Positions 25,198 through 36,240 of a stretch of 64,000 nt of DNA are shown in pieces (the stretch's first letter is position 1; each line of letters begins with the position of its first letter). Made by a program: the position numbers and the translations under genes. The stretch spans positions 1 to 64,000 of the forward strand of contig NZ_AUGF01000010.1 in the NCBI RefSeq assembly GCF_000426885.1, given 5' to 3'. This DNA comes from Moraxella caprae DSM 19149. Lineage in GTDB: Bacteria; Pseudomonadota; Gammaproteobacteria; Pseudomonadales; Moraxellaceae. The notes beneath the pieces are model-generated. The model worked only from the letters and a program-made list of their open reading frames with translations. It did not search any database and was not told the origin of the DNA.

Positions 25198-26667
25198 CTA
25201 CCCAATCAACCTCTTCAAAAGCTCATTTACCTGAGCTGGATTTGCCTTACCACGACTGGCTTTCATGACTTGTCCGACCAGTCCATTAAAGGCTTTTTCT
25301 TTTCCGCCTTTATATTCGTCCACCATTGCTTGATTATTAGCAAGCACTTCTTTAATAATGGCTTCAATCGCCCCTGTGTCGGTTTCTTGTTTTAAGCCTT
25401 TCTCGGCGATAATCTCATCGGCAGATTTGTCGGACTCCCACAGATAGCCAAACACTTCTTTGGCGATTTTACCGCTAATGGTATTATCCAAAATGCGAGC
25501 AATCAGCCCCGCCAAGCGTTCGGCAGAGATTGGTGATTTGTCAATGGTCAGCTCGTTTTTATTGAGTGAGCCTGACAGCTCGCCCATGACCCAGTTTGCT
25601 CCGATTTTGGCGTTATTTTTGCCAATGATTTCAACCACTTGCAAGAAATAATCCGACAGCTCACGGCTACCATTTAGCACGTTGGCATCATAAGCGGTCA
25701 AGCCAAATTCATTGGCAAATCGCTCTTTACGCACGCTCGGTAGCTCTGGCATGTCGGCACGCACTTTGGCAAGCGTCTCATCAGAGATAACAACAGGCAA
25801 CAGGTCGGGGTCGGGGAAGTAGCGGTAATCGTTGGCTTCTTCTTTGGTACGCATGGCACGGGTTTCGTCTTTTTCGGGGTCGTATAGGCGTGTGGCTTGC
25901 ACGACTTTACCGCCGTCTTCGATGACGTCAATTTGCCGTTCAATTTCACTTTTTATAGCTCGCTCAATAAAGCGGAACGAGTTTAGGTTTTTGAGCTCAC
26001 AGCGAGTGCCAAAGGGCGTGTTTAGCTTGTGTACAGACACGTTGATGTCGGCACGAAAAGAGCCTTCTGCCATAATCGCGTCCGAGATGCCAAGCCAAGT
26101 AACCAGCTCATGAATGGTCTTGACGTAAGCAACCGCTTCGCCCACCGAACGCATATCAGGCTCAGAGACGATTTCGATGAGTGGCGTACCAGCACGGTTC
26201 AAATCCACGCCCGTCATCTGCGGTACAGCGTCATGCACCGATTTGCCAGCGTCTTCTTCTAGGTGGGCTCGTGTGATACCGATACGTTTGGTGTATTCGT
26301 CTTTTTGCCCTGCGTTTACAAGGATGTCAATGTAGCCACGTCCGACAATGGGGTTTGCCATTTGCGTGATTTGATAGCCTTTGGGTAGGTCGGGGTAGAA
26401 GTAGTTTTTGCGGTCAAAGGTGTTGTATGTGCCAAGCTCGGCATTGACACCCATGCCAAATTTTAAGGCACGCTCAATCACGCCTTCATTTAACACAGGC
26501 AACGCCCCTGGAAAGCCCAAATCCACTATGGTGGCTTGGGTGTTTGGCTCTTGTCCAAAGGCGGTGGGGGCGTTTGAAAAGATTTTGCTGTCGGTGTTTA
26601 ATTGGCAATGAATTTCAATACCAATCACGACTTCATAGCCGTCAATTAGGGGGGCTTGTTGGGTCAT
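25198..26667 (-). CDS. gatB: Asp-tRNA(Asn)/Glu-tRNA(Gln) amidotransferase subunit B
   Basis: A 489-residue tRNA-binding subunit of the GatCAB amidotransferase, which phosphorylates mischarged Glu-tRNA(Gln) or Asp-tRNA(Asn). [11 protein letters not shown], the [14 protein letters not shown] motif, and the C-terminal YqeY-like domain ([21 protein letters not shown]) are present. It is on the same strand as gatC and gatA, but a PIN toxin-antitoxin pair has been placed between gatA and gatB. Confidence 0.97.
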   Translation of the reverse strand: MTQQAPLIDGYEVVIGIEIHCQLNTDSKIFSNAPTAFGQEPNTQATIVDLGFPGALPVLNEGVIERALKFGMGVNAELGTYNTFDRKNYFYPDLPKGYQITQMANPIVGRGYIDILVNAGQKDEYTKRIGITRAHLEEDAGKSVHDAVPQMTGVDLNRAGTPLIEIVSEPDMRSVGEAVAYVKTIHELVTWLGISDAIMAEGSFRADINVSVHKLNTPFGTRCELKNLNSFRFIERAIKSEIERQIDVIEDGGKVVQATRLYDPEKDETRAMRTKEEANDYRYFPDPDLLPVVISDETLAKVRADMPELPSVRKERFANEFGLTAYDANVLNGSRELSDYFLQVVEIIGKNNAKIGANWVMGELSGSLNKNELTIDKSPISAERLAGLIARILDNTISGKIAKEVFGYLWESDKSADEIIAEKGLKQETDTGAIEAIIKEVLANNQAMVDEYKGGKEKAFNGLVGQVMKASRGKANPAQVNELLKRLIG

Positions 26668-26682
26668 AGGGTTTCCTTGGAT

Positions 26683-27105
26683 TTAAATCATTAAAATGGT
26701 TACGTCATCATATTGCTTGATTTTATCATCAGCCGTCATTAGGATGAACCGTTCGGTTTTGGCTTGGGCGATGAGCATTCTATCAAAAGGGTCTTTATGG
26801 ATAAATGGCAAACGCCCAACTTCACTGCTGTGCGTGCCGTTTATGGTTAATTCTTGATAGTCTTCTTGCAAAAGCGTTTGATGTAATAAATCAGGGTCAA
26901 TCAATTCATCATCTTTTACTTTACCGCTACTAAGTTTAATGGCAACTTCCCAAATACTGGCAGAACTAAACCATAATTCATTATTTGGATTGGTAATAAT
27001 GTCTTTGGCATTTGGATTGGTAATAATGTCTTTGGCTTGCTTACTCAGTTTGGGGCTATTTTGCAATGCCCATAATAAAATGTGCGTGCCTAATAAATAT
27101 CTCAT
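26683..27105 (-). CDS. PIN-domain (VapC-type) toxin, probably inactive
   Basis: A 140-residue PIN-domain protein, normally a metal-dependent RNase. Downstream motifs are intact: SIWEVAIKLSSGK, DPFDRMLIAQAK and LMTADDKIKQYD carry the Glu and two Asp of the active site. The N-terminus reads MRYLLGTHILLWAL where the family has LLDTH, so the first catalytic Asp is Gly (codon GGC, one base from GAC). A perfect 27-bp tandem duplication (26983-27036) adds nine residues, KDIITNPNA repeated. Both changes suggest a dead toxin. It overlaps the antitoxin gene by four bases. Confidence 0.85.
   Translation of the reverse strand: MRYLLGTHILLWALQNSPKLSKQAKDIITNPNAKDIITNPNNELWFSSASIWEVAIKLSSGKVKDDELIDPDLLHQTLLQEDYQELTINGTHSSEVGRLPFIHKDPFDRMLIAQAKTERFILMTADDKIKQYDDVTILMI
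26983..27036. repeat. Perfect 27-bp tandem duplication inside the PIN toxin gene
   Basis: Two identical 27-base units, 26983-27009 and 27010-27036, beginning ATTTGGATTGGTAATAATGT. In frame, it duplicates nine residues. Confidence 0.95.
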
Positions 27106-27338
27106 ACATCAAAATCCGTGATTTCAATGTCATCAAAATTATCAGGCACTTTAATATGGGATAATGCACCCAAACGGTAAGGGCGATTGTTTGGCGAAAT
27201 TGGCGTATCCATTGTTTTATTTAATAAAAAATAAGGCTCGGAAATTTTTTGAAAAAACTCCGCCAAATTATCTTTGCCCACTTGGTTCATTAACTTTTGA
27301 TAATAAACATCATCAAATTGTAAAGTAACAGTTTGCAT
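27102..27338 (-). CDS. Antitoxin of the PIN toxin pair
   Basis: A 78-residue acidic protein starting MQTVTLQFDDVYYQKLMNQV, whose C-terminus (LGALSHIKVPDNFDDIEITD) fits the toxin-neutralising tail of antitoxins paired with PIN proteins. It precedes and overlaps the toxin gene by four bases (ATGA), the usual order. AAGGAGT lies upstream of the start. DNA-binding ability is unclear; the N-terminal half does not show an obvious AbrB or ribbon-helix-helix fold. Confidence 0.72.
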   Translation of the reverse strand: MQTVTLQFDDVYYQKLMNQVGKDNLAEFFQKISEPYFLLNKTMDTPISPNNRPYRLGALSHIKVPDNFDDIEITDFDV

Positions 27339-27393
27339 GATTACTCCTTTATCATTAGCATAAGACAGTTTTGCCTTATGCTAATTTATCTGA

Positions 27394-28872
27394 TTATTTG
27401 GCAATGCTTGATAACTCTTTATGAAACTCGGTATTCGCCTGATAAATATGAGCGGTTTTTAATAGTTCACTTTCCGCCCAATGCTTGCCAATGAGTTGCA
27501 AGCCCACAGGCAAGCCGTTCGCTTGTCCCACAGGGTGCGATAGGGCGGGCAGACCTGCCAAGTTTACGCCAATGGTATATACGTCAAGCAGATAAATGCT
27601 GGCAGGGTCAAGGCTTTCGCCCAATTTATAGGCAACCGTTGGGGCGGTGGGGCTTGCGATGATGTCGCATTTTTCAAACGCCTTTTTAAAGTCGTCCACG
27701 ATAAGACGGCGAACCTTTTGGGCTTTGGTATAATAAGCGTCAAAATACCCTGCCGATAGGGCGTACGTTCCCATGATGATACGGCGTTGCACTTCTGTCC
27801 CGAAACCTTCGGAGCGTGAACGGGTGTATAGGTCATGCAAATCTTTGGGGTTTTCACAGCGATAGCCAAAAAGCACGCCGTCATAGCGAGACAGGTTTGA
27901 GCTGGCTTCGGCAGGGGCGAGCAGATAATAAGTGGCAAGCGTTACGGCAGGGTCGGTAATGTCCACTTCCACGATTTGGGCCCCCAGCTCTTCATATTTG
28001 GCTAGGGCGGTGCGAATGGATTTTTCTACTTCGTTGTCAAGACCTGCCCCAAAATACGCCTTTGCCACGCCGATTTTTTTGCCTGCTAGGGGTTTGCCGT
28101 CTGTGTCGGTTGCCAAAATGTCCGCCACATAATCTTCGGTGGGGCGGTTGATAGACGTTGCGTCTTTGGGGTCGTGTCCTGTCATCGGGGAAAGCAGGTA
28201 GGCACAGTCTAGGGCGGATTTGCCAAAAGTGCCTGCTTGGTCAAGGCTTGACGCATAAGCAATCATGCCATAGCGAGACACGCGCCCATAGGTAGGCTTA
28301 ATGCCCGTGATACCACAAAAGCTCGCTGGTTGGCGAATAGAACCGCCCGTATCTGAGCCTGTCGCCACAGGCACAAAACCGCTTGCCACCGCTGCTGCTG
28401 ACCCACCAGACGACCCCCCTGGCACACGAGCGGTATCCCAAGGGTTGTGTACCGCCCCAAAATACGAGCTTTCGTTGTCCGAACCCATGGCAAATTCGTC
28501 CATGTTGAGCTTGCCTAGACTGATAAATCCTGCATTGGCGACATTTTCCACCACGGTTGCGTCATAAGGCGAGACGAAATTGGATAGGATTTTTGAGCCT
28601 GCCGATGTCAGCACGCCTTTGGTGCATAGGTTGTCTTTATGAGCCATTGGCACGCCAAGCAGGGGGCGAGCGTCGCCTTCGGCACGCAGTTTGTCGGCAA
28701 GTTCGGCGTGTTTTAGGGCGTTGTCAAAATCTTTGGTGATAAAGCTGTTGATTTGCCTGTCTAGGCTATCAATGCGACTGGCAAAATGTTTGACCAGTTC
28801 TTGACTGCTAAATTGTTTGTTTTTTAAGCCGTCTGCTAATTCATGGACGGATAGGTGGTGTAGGTCTGTCAT
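27394..28872 (-). CDS. gatA: Asp-tRNA(Asn)/Glu-tRNA(Gln) amidotransferase subunit A
   Basis: A 492-residue amidase subunit that releases ammonia from glutamine for GatB. The Ser-cisSer-Lys triad is visible: Lys79 in [11 protein letters not shown], Ser154 in [13 protein letters not shown], and Ser178 in [13 protein letters not shown]. Length is normal. Between gatC and gatA lies a short spacer with a palindromic repeat. Confidence 0.97.
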   Translation of the reverse strand: MTDLHHLSVHELADGLKNKQFSSQELVKHFASRIDSLDRQINSFITKDFDNALKHAELADKLRAEGDARPLLGVPMAHKDNLCTKGVLTSAGSKILSNFVSPYDATVVENVANAGFISLGKLNMDEFAMGSDNESSYFGAVHNPWDTARVPGGSSGGSAAAVASGFVPVATGSDTGGSIRQPASFCGITGIKPTYGRVSRYGMIAYASSLDQAGTFGKSALDCAYLLSPMTGHDPKDATSINRPTEDYVADILATDTDGKPLAGKKIGVAKAYFGAGLDNEVEKSIRTALAKYEELGAQIVEVDITDPAVTLATYYLLAPAEASSNLSRYDGVLFGYRCENPKDLHDLYTRSRSEGFGTEVQRRIIMGTYALSAGYFDAYYTKAQKVRRLIVDDFKKAFEKCDIIASPTAPTVAYKLGESLDPASIYLLDVYTIGVNLAGLPALSHPVGQANGLPVGLQLIGKHWAESELLKTAHIYQANTEFHKELSSIAK

Positions 28873-28924
28873 AAAATGCCTTTTTCGTGTGTCATTTTCA
28901 AGATTTTAATATTGGGTATTGTGG

Positions 28925-28943
28925 GGGCGAATCACATTCGCCC
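28925..28943. repeat. Short palindrome GGGCGAATCACATTCGCCC
   Basis: Perfect 8-bp arms around CAC, in the gatC-gatA spacer. G+C-rich arms with flanking G and TATC resemble small dispersed intergenic palindromes. No T-run follows on the minus strand at a terminator distance. Confidence 0.65.
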
Positions 28944-29003
28944 TATCGGTTTTTTGGGCATTGTTTAAAATACATCTTAATTTAACAATGCCAAATTTTG
29001 ATA

Positions 29004-29291
29004 TTATTCAATCACCTGTGGCACAAGATACAACCCATCTTGTACCGCAGGGGCAACCGTCTGAAAGCCGTCTCGGTCAATGTCAGTATTGGCGACATCG
29101 GCACGCAACTCGGTGCAAGCTTCGTGAATGTTGGCAAGGGGCTTGATGTCATCGGTATCGACATCGGACAAGACATTCATCATGAGAAGGATTTTGTCAA
29201 GGCTACCTGCGTAGCTTTGAGCGGTGGTGTCGTCAATGGCAAGACGAGATAGGTTAGCACAATTTTGCACATCTTGGGCGGTGATTGTCAT
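29004..29291 (-). CDS. gatC: Asp-tRNA(Asn)/Glu-tRNA(Gln) amidotransferase subunit C
   Basis: A 95-residue GatC that stabilises the GatA-GatB interface. The family pattern VQNCANLSRLAIDDTTAQSY, LDKILLMMNVLSDVDTDDIK and a Pro-rich C-terminus fit. It is first in the gatC-gatA-(TA)-gatB cluster and divergent from mreB. Confidence 0.93.
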   Translation of the reverse strand: MTITAQDVQNCANLSRLAIDDTTAQSYAGSLDKILLMMNVLSDVDTDDIKPLANIHEACTELRADVANTDIDRDGFQTVAPAVQDGLYLVPQVIE

Positions 29292-30689
<1,398 letters not shown>

Positions 30690-30761
30690 ATCCACGAAAT
30701 CATGAGCTGTGTTCACGCACCGCTTTTTGTGTTTTGGGCTTGTGAAATTATTTGTTCATAA

Positions 30762-30970
30762 GTAGGACGTGTTGAACATTGATAACATTCTTATAGATAT
30801 GGCAAAATTTGACAAATTCAACCAATTTTTGCATGAAAAATGGCTAAATCTTGTTTTTCATCGTCAAAAACTTGTCTGATAGAATAACTATCAGCCTCAA
30901 GTTTTTTCCTTGAAAAACGTGCGATTTTTCTCATTTTTCATTGCAAATACCAATATTCAACACGCCCTAC
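30762..30970. repeat. Palindrome-ended repeat (TAGGGCGTG family) between mreB and mreC
   Basis: Begins GTAGGACGTGTTGAA and ends TTCAACACGCCCTAC, with one mismatch between the ends. The interior closely matches the copy at 62831-63041: CAATTTTTGCATGAAAAATG, then a hairpin CTGATAG...CTATCAG. The right end lies 17 bases before the mreC start, so the mreC ribosome-binding site directly abuts the element. Confidence 0.9.
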
Positions 30971-30987
30971 ATAAAAAAGGTCTGGCA

Positions 30988-31839
30988 ATGCTCCCAAGTA
31001 TATTTTCACAAAAACCTGTATTTGCACGCATGACGGTTGCGTTTTTGGTGCTTGCCTTGATTTTTATGTTGCTTGACAGCAAAAACCCCCAATGGTTTGA
31101 TGGTATTCGTCGCCTAAGTCATGCATCCATGCAACCCATTTATCAGGCGTCCCTAGGGCCGTCTTATGCCATGGAATATGCCAGCCATGCCATCCACACC
31201 AAAGAAGCCTTGCGTCGTGAGAATATCCGCTTGCAAACCGAGCTACTCCAAGCCCGTGCCAAGCTCCAAACCCAAGATTATCTACTCGCCCAAAACGCCC
31301 GTCTAAAAGGCGTACTCAGCACCACGCAGTCCAGCGAACATCATCTACTGCTGGCACGCATTATCGGCACGGATTCCAATCCCCTAAAACAAGTGGTGGT
31401 GATTAACAAAGGCACCAATGATGGCGTGCAAATCGGGCAGACGGTCATCGATGAGCATGGCATCATCGGACAGGTGCTAAACGTCTACCCAAATACATCT
31501 CGCCTACTACTCATCACCGATGAACAGCAGTCGGTGGCGGTCGTGGTGGCACGCACAGGACAACGTGCGATGGTCTCGGGTGGGGGTAAGCCTGATAGCC
31601 TAAGCCTAGATTATATCTTTAAGACTGCCGATGTTAAAGTGGGCGATGAGCTTATCTCGTCAGGGCTTGGTGAGCGTTTCCCTGCGGGCTATAAAGTGGG
31701 GGAAGTCTCGGACATTGACACCACTCGCACTGATAATTTTGCCGACATTCGTGTCAATCCCGCCGCTGATTTTCTAAACAGCAGTTATGTGCTGATTTTA
31801 CAGCCCAAAGATAGCCCTGCCCCAAAAAAGAACAGCTAA
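30988..31839 (+). CDS. mreC: Rod-shape-determining protein MreC
   Basis: A 283-residue bitopic inner-membrane protein. One N-terminal helix (MTVAFLVLALIFMLL) is followed by a coiled coil (about 60-105) and periplasmic beta domains (VVVINKGTNDGVQIGQTVID). AAAAAGG seven bases upstream fixes the ATG at 30988. Without this start, the frame would run into the repeat element. It is part of mreBCD. Confidence 0.94.
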   Translation: MLPSIFSQKPVFARMTVAFLVLALIFMLLDSKNPQWFDGIRRLSHASMQPIYQASLGPSYAMEYASHAIHTKEALRRENIRLQTELLQARAKLQTQDYLLAQNARLKGVLSTTQSSEHHLLLARIIGTDSNPLKQVVVINKGTNDGVQIGQTVIDEHGIIGQVLNVYPNTSRLLLITDEQQSVAVVVARTGQRAMVSGGGKPDSLSLDYIFKTADVKVGDELISSGLGERFPAGYKVGEVSDIDTTRTDNFADIRVNPAADFLNSSYVLILQPKDSPAPKKNS

Positions 31840-31870
31840 TCACGCCATATAGGACTCATAAAGCCCACTT

Positions 31871-32359
31871 ATGAACTCAAAACCCTTTTTAATCATCGGT
31901 ATCATCATCAGCTTCGTGGTGGCATCCATGCTGAGTGTCTACCCTTTGGGGCATGACATGGCAAGTGTTCGCCCCATGTTTTTGGCGATGGTGCTTGCCT
32001 TTTGGGTGATGTATCGCTCGCCCATGATGGGGGTGTGGGTGGTATTTTTGGTGGGACTGGTCTCGGATTTGCTCTTGGGTACGCATTTGGGGCATCAGGC
32101 ATTTAGTGCGGTGCTTATGGCGTTTGTCATACGGGTACTACTGCTGTATGCCAAAGAGCTTGCCCTGTCGCAGGCGTGGGTATTGGGGGCGATTGCTCTG
32201 AGCGTTTATCAGGTGTCGCTGTGGATATTGCAGGCATTTTCTCATGCTCAGTTTGTGTGGACAGGCATGGGGTCGCTCATGAGTAGCATTGTGCTGTTTC
32301 CTGTGATGTGGTATCCGCTGTACTGGATAAACCGCCAACTAAAAGAGCGAGCCTACTGA
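31871..32359 (+). CDS. mreD: Rod-shape-determining protein MreD
   Basis: A 162-residue inner-membrane protein with about five or six helices. GVWVVFLVGLVSDLLLGTHLG is the characteristic MreD segment. It overlaps the following maf gene by one base (TGATG), so the two are translationally coupled. Confidence 0.92.
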   Translation: MNSKPFLIIGIIISFVVASMLSVYPLGHDMASVRPMFLAMVLAFWVMYRSPMMGVWVVFLVGLVSDLLLGTHLGHQAFSAVLMAFVIRVLLLYAKELALSQAWVLGAIALSVYQVSLWILQAFSHAQFVWTGMGSLMSSIVLFPVMWYPLYWINRQLKERAY

Positions 32360-32946
32360 TGATACCCCTTATCCTAGCGTCCACATCGCCCAGACGACAT
32401 GAGTTATTGACGCAGTTGCAGATTCCCTTTACGGTCAAATCGGTGGAGATTGACGAGCGTTTTTATCCCCACGAAAGCCCCCGCGACTACATCATGCGTA
32501 TGGTTAAGACCAAAGCGGGCAGGGCATGTATGGACGTGTCATCAGCTATCGTTATCACGGCAGATACCATTGGTGTGGCAGATGATGAGATTTTAACCAA
32601 ACCTGCCGATAAAGCCCATGCTTTTGCCATGTGGGATAAATTATCAGGTGGTACGCACGAGATTTGGACGGCGGTGTGTGCCAGCATCGTCAAAGATGGG
32701 CAAATCATTTTTCAAAAAATCATCAAAGTTGTCACCCAAGTAGAATTCATCAAATTATCTAACAGCCACAAAGAGCAATATTGGGCAACGGGCGAACCTG
32801 CCGACAAAGCAGGGGCGTACGCCATTCAAGGCGGAGCAATGGCGTGGGTACGAGCCATCAACGGCAGTTATACCAACGTGGTGGGCTTGCCCCTTGCCGA
32901 GACGGCAGAGCTGATTGATGACTGTCTGCAAATATTGGTAGAGTGA
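32359..32946 (+). CDS. maf: Maf-family nucleoside triphosphate pyrophosphatase
   Basis: A 195-residue house-cleaning pyrophosphatase acting on dTTP/UTP or modified nucleotides. LASTSPRRHELL, the VITADTIGVADDEILTKP motif and GAYAIQGGAMAW are diagnostic. The start at 32359 is fixed by the one-base overlap with mreD. The order mreD-maf-rng is typical of gammaproteobacteria. Confidence 0.95.
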   Translation: MIPLILASTSPRRHELLTQLQIPFTVKSVEIDERFYPHESPRDYIMRMVKTKAGRACMDVSSAIVITADTIGVADDEILTKPADKAHAFAMWDKLSGGTHEIWTAVCASIVKDGQIIFQKIIKVVTQVEFIKLSNSHKEQYWATGEPADKAGAYAIQGGAMAWVRAINGSYTNVVGLPLAETAELIDDCLQILVE

Positions 32947-33094
32947 TGGCGTATTAATGACGATAAAATCAGCCCACTAGCATAGCCAAGTGACTTCCTT
33001 CTAATTTACCCAATCAGCGTTCAATCAGTCTACCAAGCCAGCTTATCTTAAACCAACTTGCCCTAACTTAATTCATCTAGCCCACACCATCTTT

Positions 33095-34753
33095 ATGTCA
33101 AAACACGCCCTAATCAACGCCACGCCCTTTGAGACTCGCCTTGTTATCGTTGATGACGGTAAGCTTGATGAGGTGTTTATTGAGCGGGTACAGGCACGCA
33201 GTTTGGTGGGAGATGTCTATTTGGGGACGGTGGTGCGGGTACTGCCTGCCATGGGGTCTGTGTTTATTGACATCGGGCGTGAGCGTTCGGCATTTTTGCA
33301 CCAAAGCGACATCATGCTACCGACTCGCCCATCATCCCAAGATGATGTTGCCACGCCCACACTCATCACGACATTGCCCATGGCTCATCAGGCAAGAGAT
33401 AAAAGCCCCACGCAGTCCCAGTCTAGACCCAAGCTTAAGCCTGACAAGCCCAAACTTGACCCCAAACTTCTGCCCAAGCTCCTACCCAAAGTTGGCGAAC
33501 GAATTGTCGTCCAAGTCACCAAAGATGAGTTTGGCACCAAAGGGGTGCGTGTGACCATGCACATCGCATTGGCAGGGCGGTATTTGGTCTATCTGCCCAC
33601 ATCGCCACAGTCGGTCGGTGTGTCTACTCGCATCGGCACAAAGGCTTATCGTACCAAGCTAAAAGCTCATTTGACGACCCTACTTAGCCAATCATCGCAT
33701 GCAGGTGGGCTCATCGCTCGTAGTGCGTGCGAGCAGGCATTTGGTAATGATGAGACATGGGCAGACATGGGCGAGCGTACGCAGGCAGAGCTTGACCATC
33801 TAGGTGCATTGTGGGCGGACATCAGCCAAGTACGCACACAGGCAAGCCTGCACAAAGCCAAGCACGCCTTGCTCCACCAAGAGCTACCTTTGGCCGAGCG
33901 TGCCTTGCGTGACATTATCACTGACGATATCCAAAGCGTGTGGATTGACGATAGGGCGACTTATGAGCAGGTACGGCATGCCAGTTGCACACTCATGCCG
34001 TCCATCACATCTGCCATTTATCATCATGATAAGCTGACCCCACTGTTTGCCCAGTCTGTGCCTGATGAGCGTCGCTCGTCTACGCCTAACATTGAGACTC
34101 AGCTGACACACGCCTTGTTGCGGCATTGCCCGTTGCCATCGGGCGGTTATCTCATCATTGAGCATACCGAAGCGATGACGACCATCGATGTCAATACAGG
34201 CTCGTATGTAGGGCAGGGCAAGGCAGGCGTGGACGTGGCATATGAAACCAACAAAGAAGCGGTGACTGCCATCGCTCGTGAGTTAAAAGTGCGTAACATT
34301 GGCGGTATTATTATCCTAGATTTTATTGACATGGACAAATCCGCCCATCGGCAAACAGTGCTAGACATGCTCGCCCATGCATTAAAAGCCGACCCTGCCA
34401 CGACCAACATTACTCAAATCAGCGAATTGGGCTTGGTTGAGATGACTCGTAAACGCACCAGCCCCAGTCTGTCTGATGAGCTGCGTGAGCCTTGCCCTGT
34501 CTGTCATGGCACAGGCAAAATCAAAAGCGTGCAGACGGTGGCATTTGAGATTCTAAGGTCACTCATGGGTCAGTTGGCAAACAGCACTTCTTTTAAAAGG
34601 CCTAATGTGACGATAAAAGTCAGTCAGTTGGTGGCGGACTATTTGTCATCACATCAGGATTTATTAAATTTACAAAAATTAACAAATACATCCATTCATT
34701 TATCCATAAATACATCTTATCATCAAGAGCAATATGCGATTTTGGTGGAGTAA
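33095..34753 (+). CDS. rng: Ribonuclease G
   Basis: A 552-residue endoribonuclease for 16S rRNA 5' processing and mRNA decay. The N-terminal S1 domain (VGDVYLGTVVRVLPAMGSVF) is interrupted by a Lys/Pro-rich insert at about 105-130. The catalytic core has TTIDVNTGSYVG and IIILDFIDM with the metal-binding Asp. CPVCHGTGKIKS is the zinc-link motif. It is somewhat longer than E. coli RNase G because of the insert. A 150-base spacer upstream shows no promoter I trust. Confidence 0.95.
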   Translation: MSKHALINATPFETRLVIVDDGKLDEVFIERVQARSLVGDVYLGTVVRVLPAMGSVFIDIGRERSAFLHQSDIMLPTRPSSQDDVATPTLITTLPMAHQARDKSPTQSQSRPKLKPDKPKLDPKLLPKLLPKVGERIVVQVTKDEFGTKGVRVTMHIALAGRYLVYLPTSPQSVGVSTRIGTKAYRTKLKAHLTTLLSQSSHAGGLIARSACEQAFGNDETWADMGERTQAELDHLGALWADISQVRTQASLHKAKHALLHQELPLAERALRDIITDDIQSVWIDDRATYEQVRHASCTLMPSITSAIYHHDKLTPLFAQSVPDERRSSTPNIETQLTHALLRHCPLPSGGYLIIEHTEAMTTIDVNTGSYVGQGKAGVDVAYETNKEAVTAIARELKVRNIGGIIILDFIDMDKSAHRQTVLDMLAHALKADPATTNITQISELGLVEMTRKRTSPSLSDELREPCPVCHGTGKIKSVQTVAFEILRSLMGQLANSTSFKRPNVTIKVSQLVADYLSSHQDLLNLQKLTNTSIHLSINTSYHQEQYAILVE

Positions 34754-34889
34754 AAATGGTTTTTTACCAATAAATCTGCCTAAAAATCAATCAATTTATT
34801 AAAATTGTAACATTTTGTGAATTTGATGAATTTTAGGGCAAAGACAGGCAAATTTAGCCACTTTTTTATCCAAAAATAAAGCATGGCTC

Positions 34890-34917
34890 TTGCTTTATTT
34901 GATTTTTCGTGTATAAT
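34890..34917 (+). promoter_or_regulatory. Promoter of the S10 ribosomal operon
   Basis: TTGCTT (34890-34895), 16 bases, TATAAT (34912-34917) preceded by GTG. It lies about 315 bases before rpsJ and gives a long leader. Confidence 0.75.
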
Positions 34918-35088
34918 ACGCACACTTTTCTTGTTTAGCGTTGCATTTAAGCAAAAGTCTGTTTTTGACTACATTTGGCTTAGATGAGTGATTATCTTCG
35001 GATAGATTACAAGTAGTGAGTAAGGCTTGCCCCAAAGCGAATCAACGCCACAGCCGAAGCATCGATTTTGGCACTATAAACAACAGCT

Positions 35089-35158
35089 CTGTTGCCAGCA
35101 TTCATGTCTGGCGGACAGGGATTGTATTATTTTGTCCAAAGCGGTTCTAGGACAAAAT
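35089..35158 (+). promoter_or_regulatory. S10-operon leader with two hairpins
   Basis: CTGTTGCCAG (35089-35098) pairs with CTGGCGGACAG (35108-35118). ATTTTGTCC (35129-35137) pairs perfectly with GGACAAAAT (35150-35158), followed by TTTAAT. In many proteobacteria L4 binds the S10 leader and causes attenuation; the second hairpin is a candidate attenuator. L4 control here is an inference. Confidence 0.5.
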
Positions 35159-35231
35159 TTAATCAAAATAACATGACTGAAATCCAAGCGATGGAAGTTT
35201 TATAAAGCACTTAATTTAGGAGCTTGTTGGC

Positions 35232-35543
35232 ATGGCTAACCAGAGAATCCGTATCCGACTAAAATCTTTCGACCATCGTCTGATTGACCAGTCGGCACAA
35301 GAGATTGTCGATACCGCAAAGCGTACAGGTGCACAAGTTTGTGGTCCTGTTCCCTTGCCGACTCGTATTGAGCGGTTCAACGTATTGACATCACCACACG
35401 TCAACAAAGACGCTCGTGACCAGTATGAAATTCGCACCCACAAACGCATGATTGACATCGTTCAACCTACTGACAAAACAGTAGACGCATTGATGAAGTT
35501 AGATTTGGCGGCCGGTGTTGATGTTCAAATCGCCCTAGGCTAA
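35232..35543 (+). CDS. rpsJ: 30S ribosomal protein S10
   Basis: 103 residues, standard length. [20 protein letters not shown] and [20 protein letters not shown] are the S10 signature. It is first gene of the S10 operon, also the NusE antitermination factor. AGGAG lies before the ATG. Confidence 0.98.
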   Translation: MANQRIRIRLKSFDHRLIDQSAQEIVDTAKRTGAQVCGPVPLPTRIERFNVLTSPHVNKDARDQYEIRTHKRMIDIVQPTDKTVDALMKLDLAAGVDVQIALG

Positions 35544-35587
35544 GAACAACTGGTTTAATATAAACGATTATAAGTAAGAGGTCTAAA

Positions 35588-36226
35588 ATGGCGATTGGTT
35601 TAGTCGGTATTAAGCGTGGTATGACCCGAATCTTCACTGAGGCAGGTGCATCTATTCCTGTAACAGTGGTTGAGGTTAACGCAAACCGTATCTCACAAAT
35701 CAAGACAGTAGACACTGACGGTTATGACGCAATTCAAGTCACTACAGGTGAGCGTCGTGAAAGCCGTGTAACTGCTGCACAAAAAGGACACTTCGCAAAA
35801 GCTGGCGTTGCCGCTGGCCGTGGTGTTTGGGAATTTAGAGCTGACGCAAGCGAACTTGAAGGTCGTGAAGTTGGTGGCGATATTTTGGTGGATTTATTTG
35901 AAGTTGGTCAGTTGGTTGATGTTACTGGTCAGTCTAAGGGTAAAGGCTTCCAAGGTGGCGTAAAACGCCATAATTTCCGCACTCAGGACGCCACACACGG
36001 TAACTCTGTGTCGCATCGTGTACTTGGTTCTACCGGTCAGAACCAAACACCGGGTAAAGTATTCAAAGGCAAAAAAATGCCAGGTCAAATGGGTAACAAA
36101 CGTGTTACTGTTCAAGGCCTTGAAATTGTGTCTATTGATACCGAAAAAGGTGTACTGGTCATCAAAGGTGCCTTGCCTGGTGCTAATGGTGGCGATGTTA
36201 TCGTACGTCCGTCAGTCAAAGCCTAG
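35588..36226 (+). CDS. rplC: 50S ribosomal protein L3
   Basis: 212 residues. [18 protein letters not shown] at the start and the extended loop [20 protein letters not shown] near the peptidyl-transferase centre are conserved. The central Gln of this loop is the PrmB methylation site in enterics. GAGG lies upstream of the ATG. Confidence 0.98.
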   Translation: MAIGLVGIKRGMTRIFTEAGASIPVTVVEVNANRISQIKTVDTDGYDAIQVTTGERRESRVTAAQKGHFAKAGVAAGRGVWEFRADASELEGREVGGDILVDLFEVGQLVDVTGQSKGKGFQGGVKRHNFRTQDATHGNSVSHRVLGSTGQNQTPGKVFKGKKMPGQMGNKRVTVQGLEIVSIDTEKGVLVIKGALPGANGGDVIVRPSVKA

Positions 36227-36240
36227 TTGAGGGGATTAAC

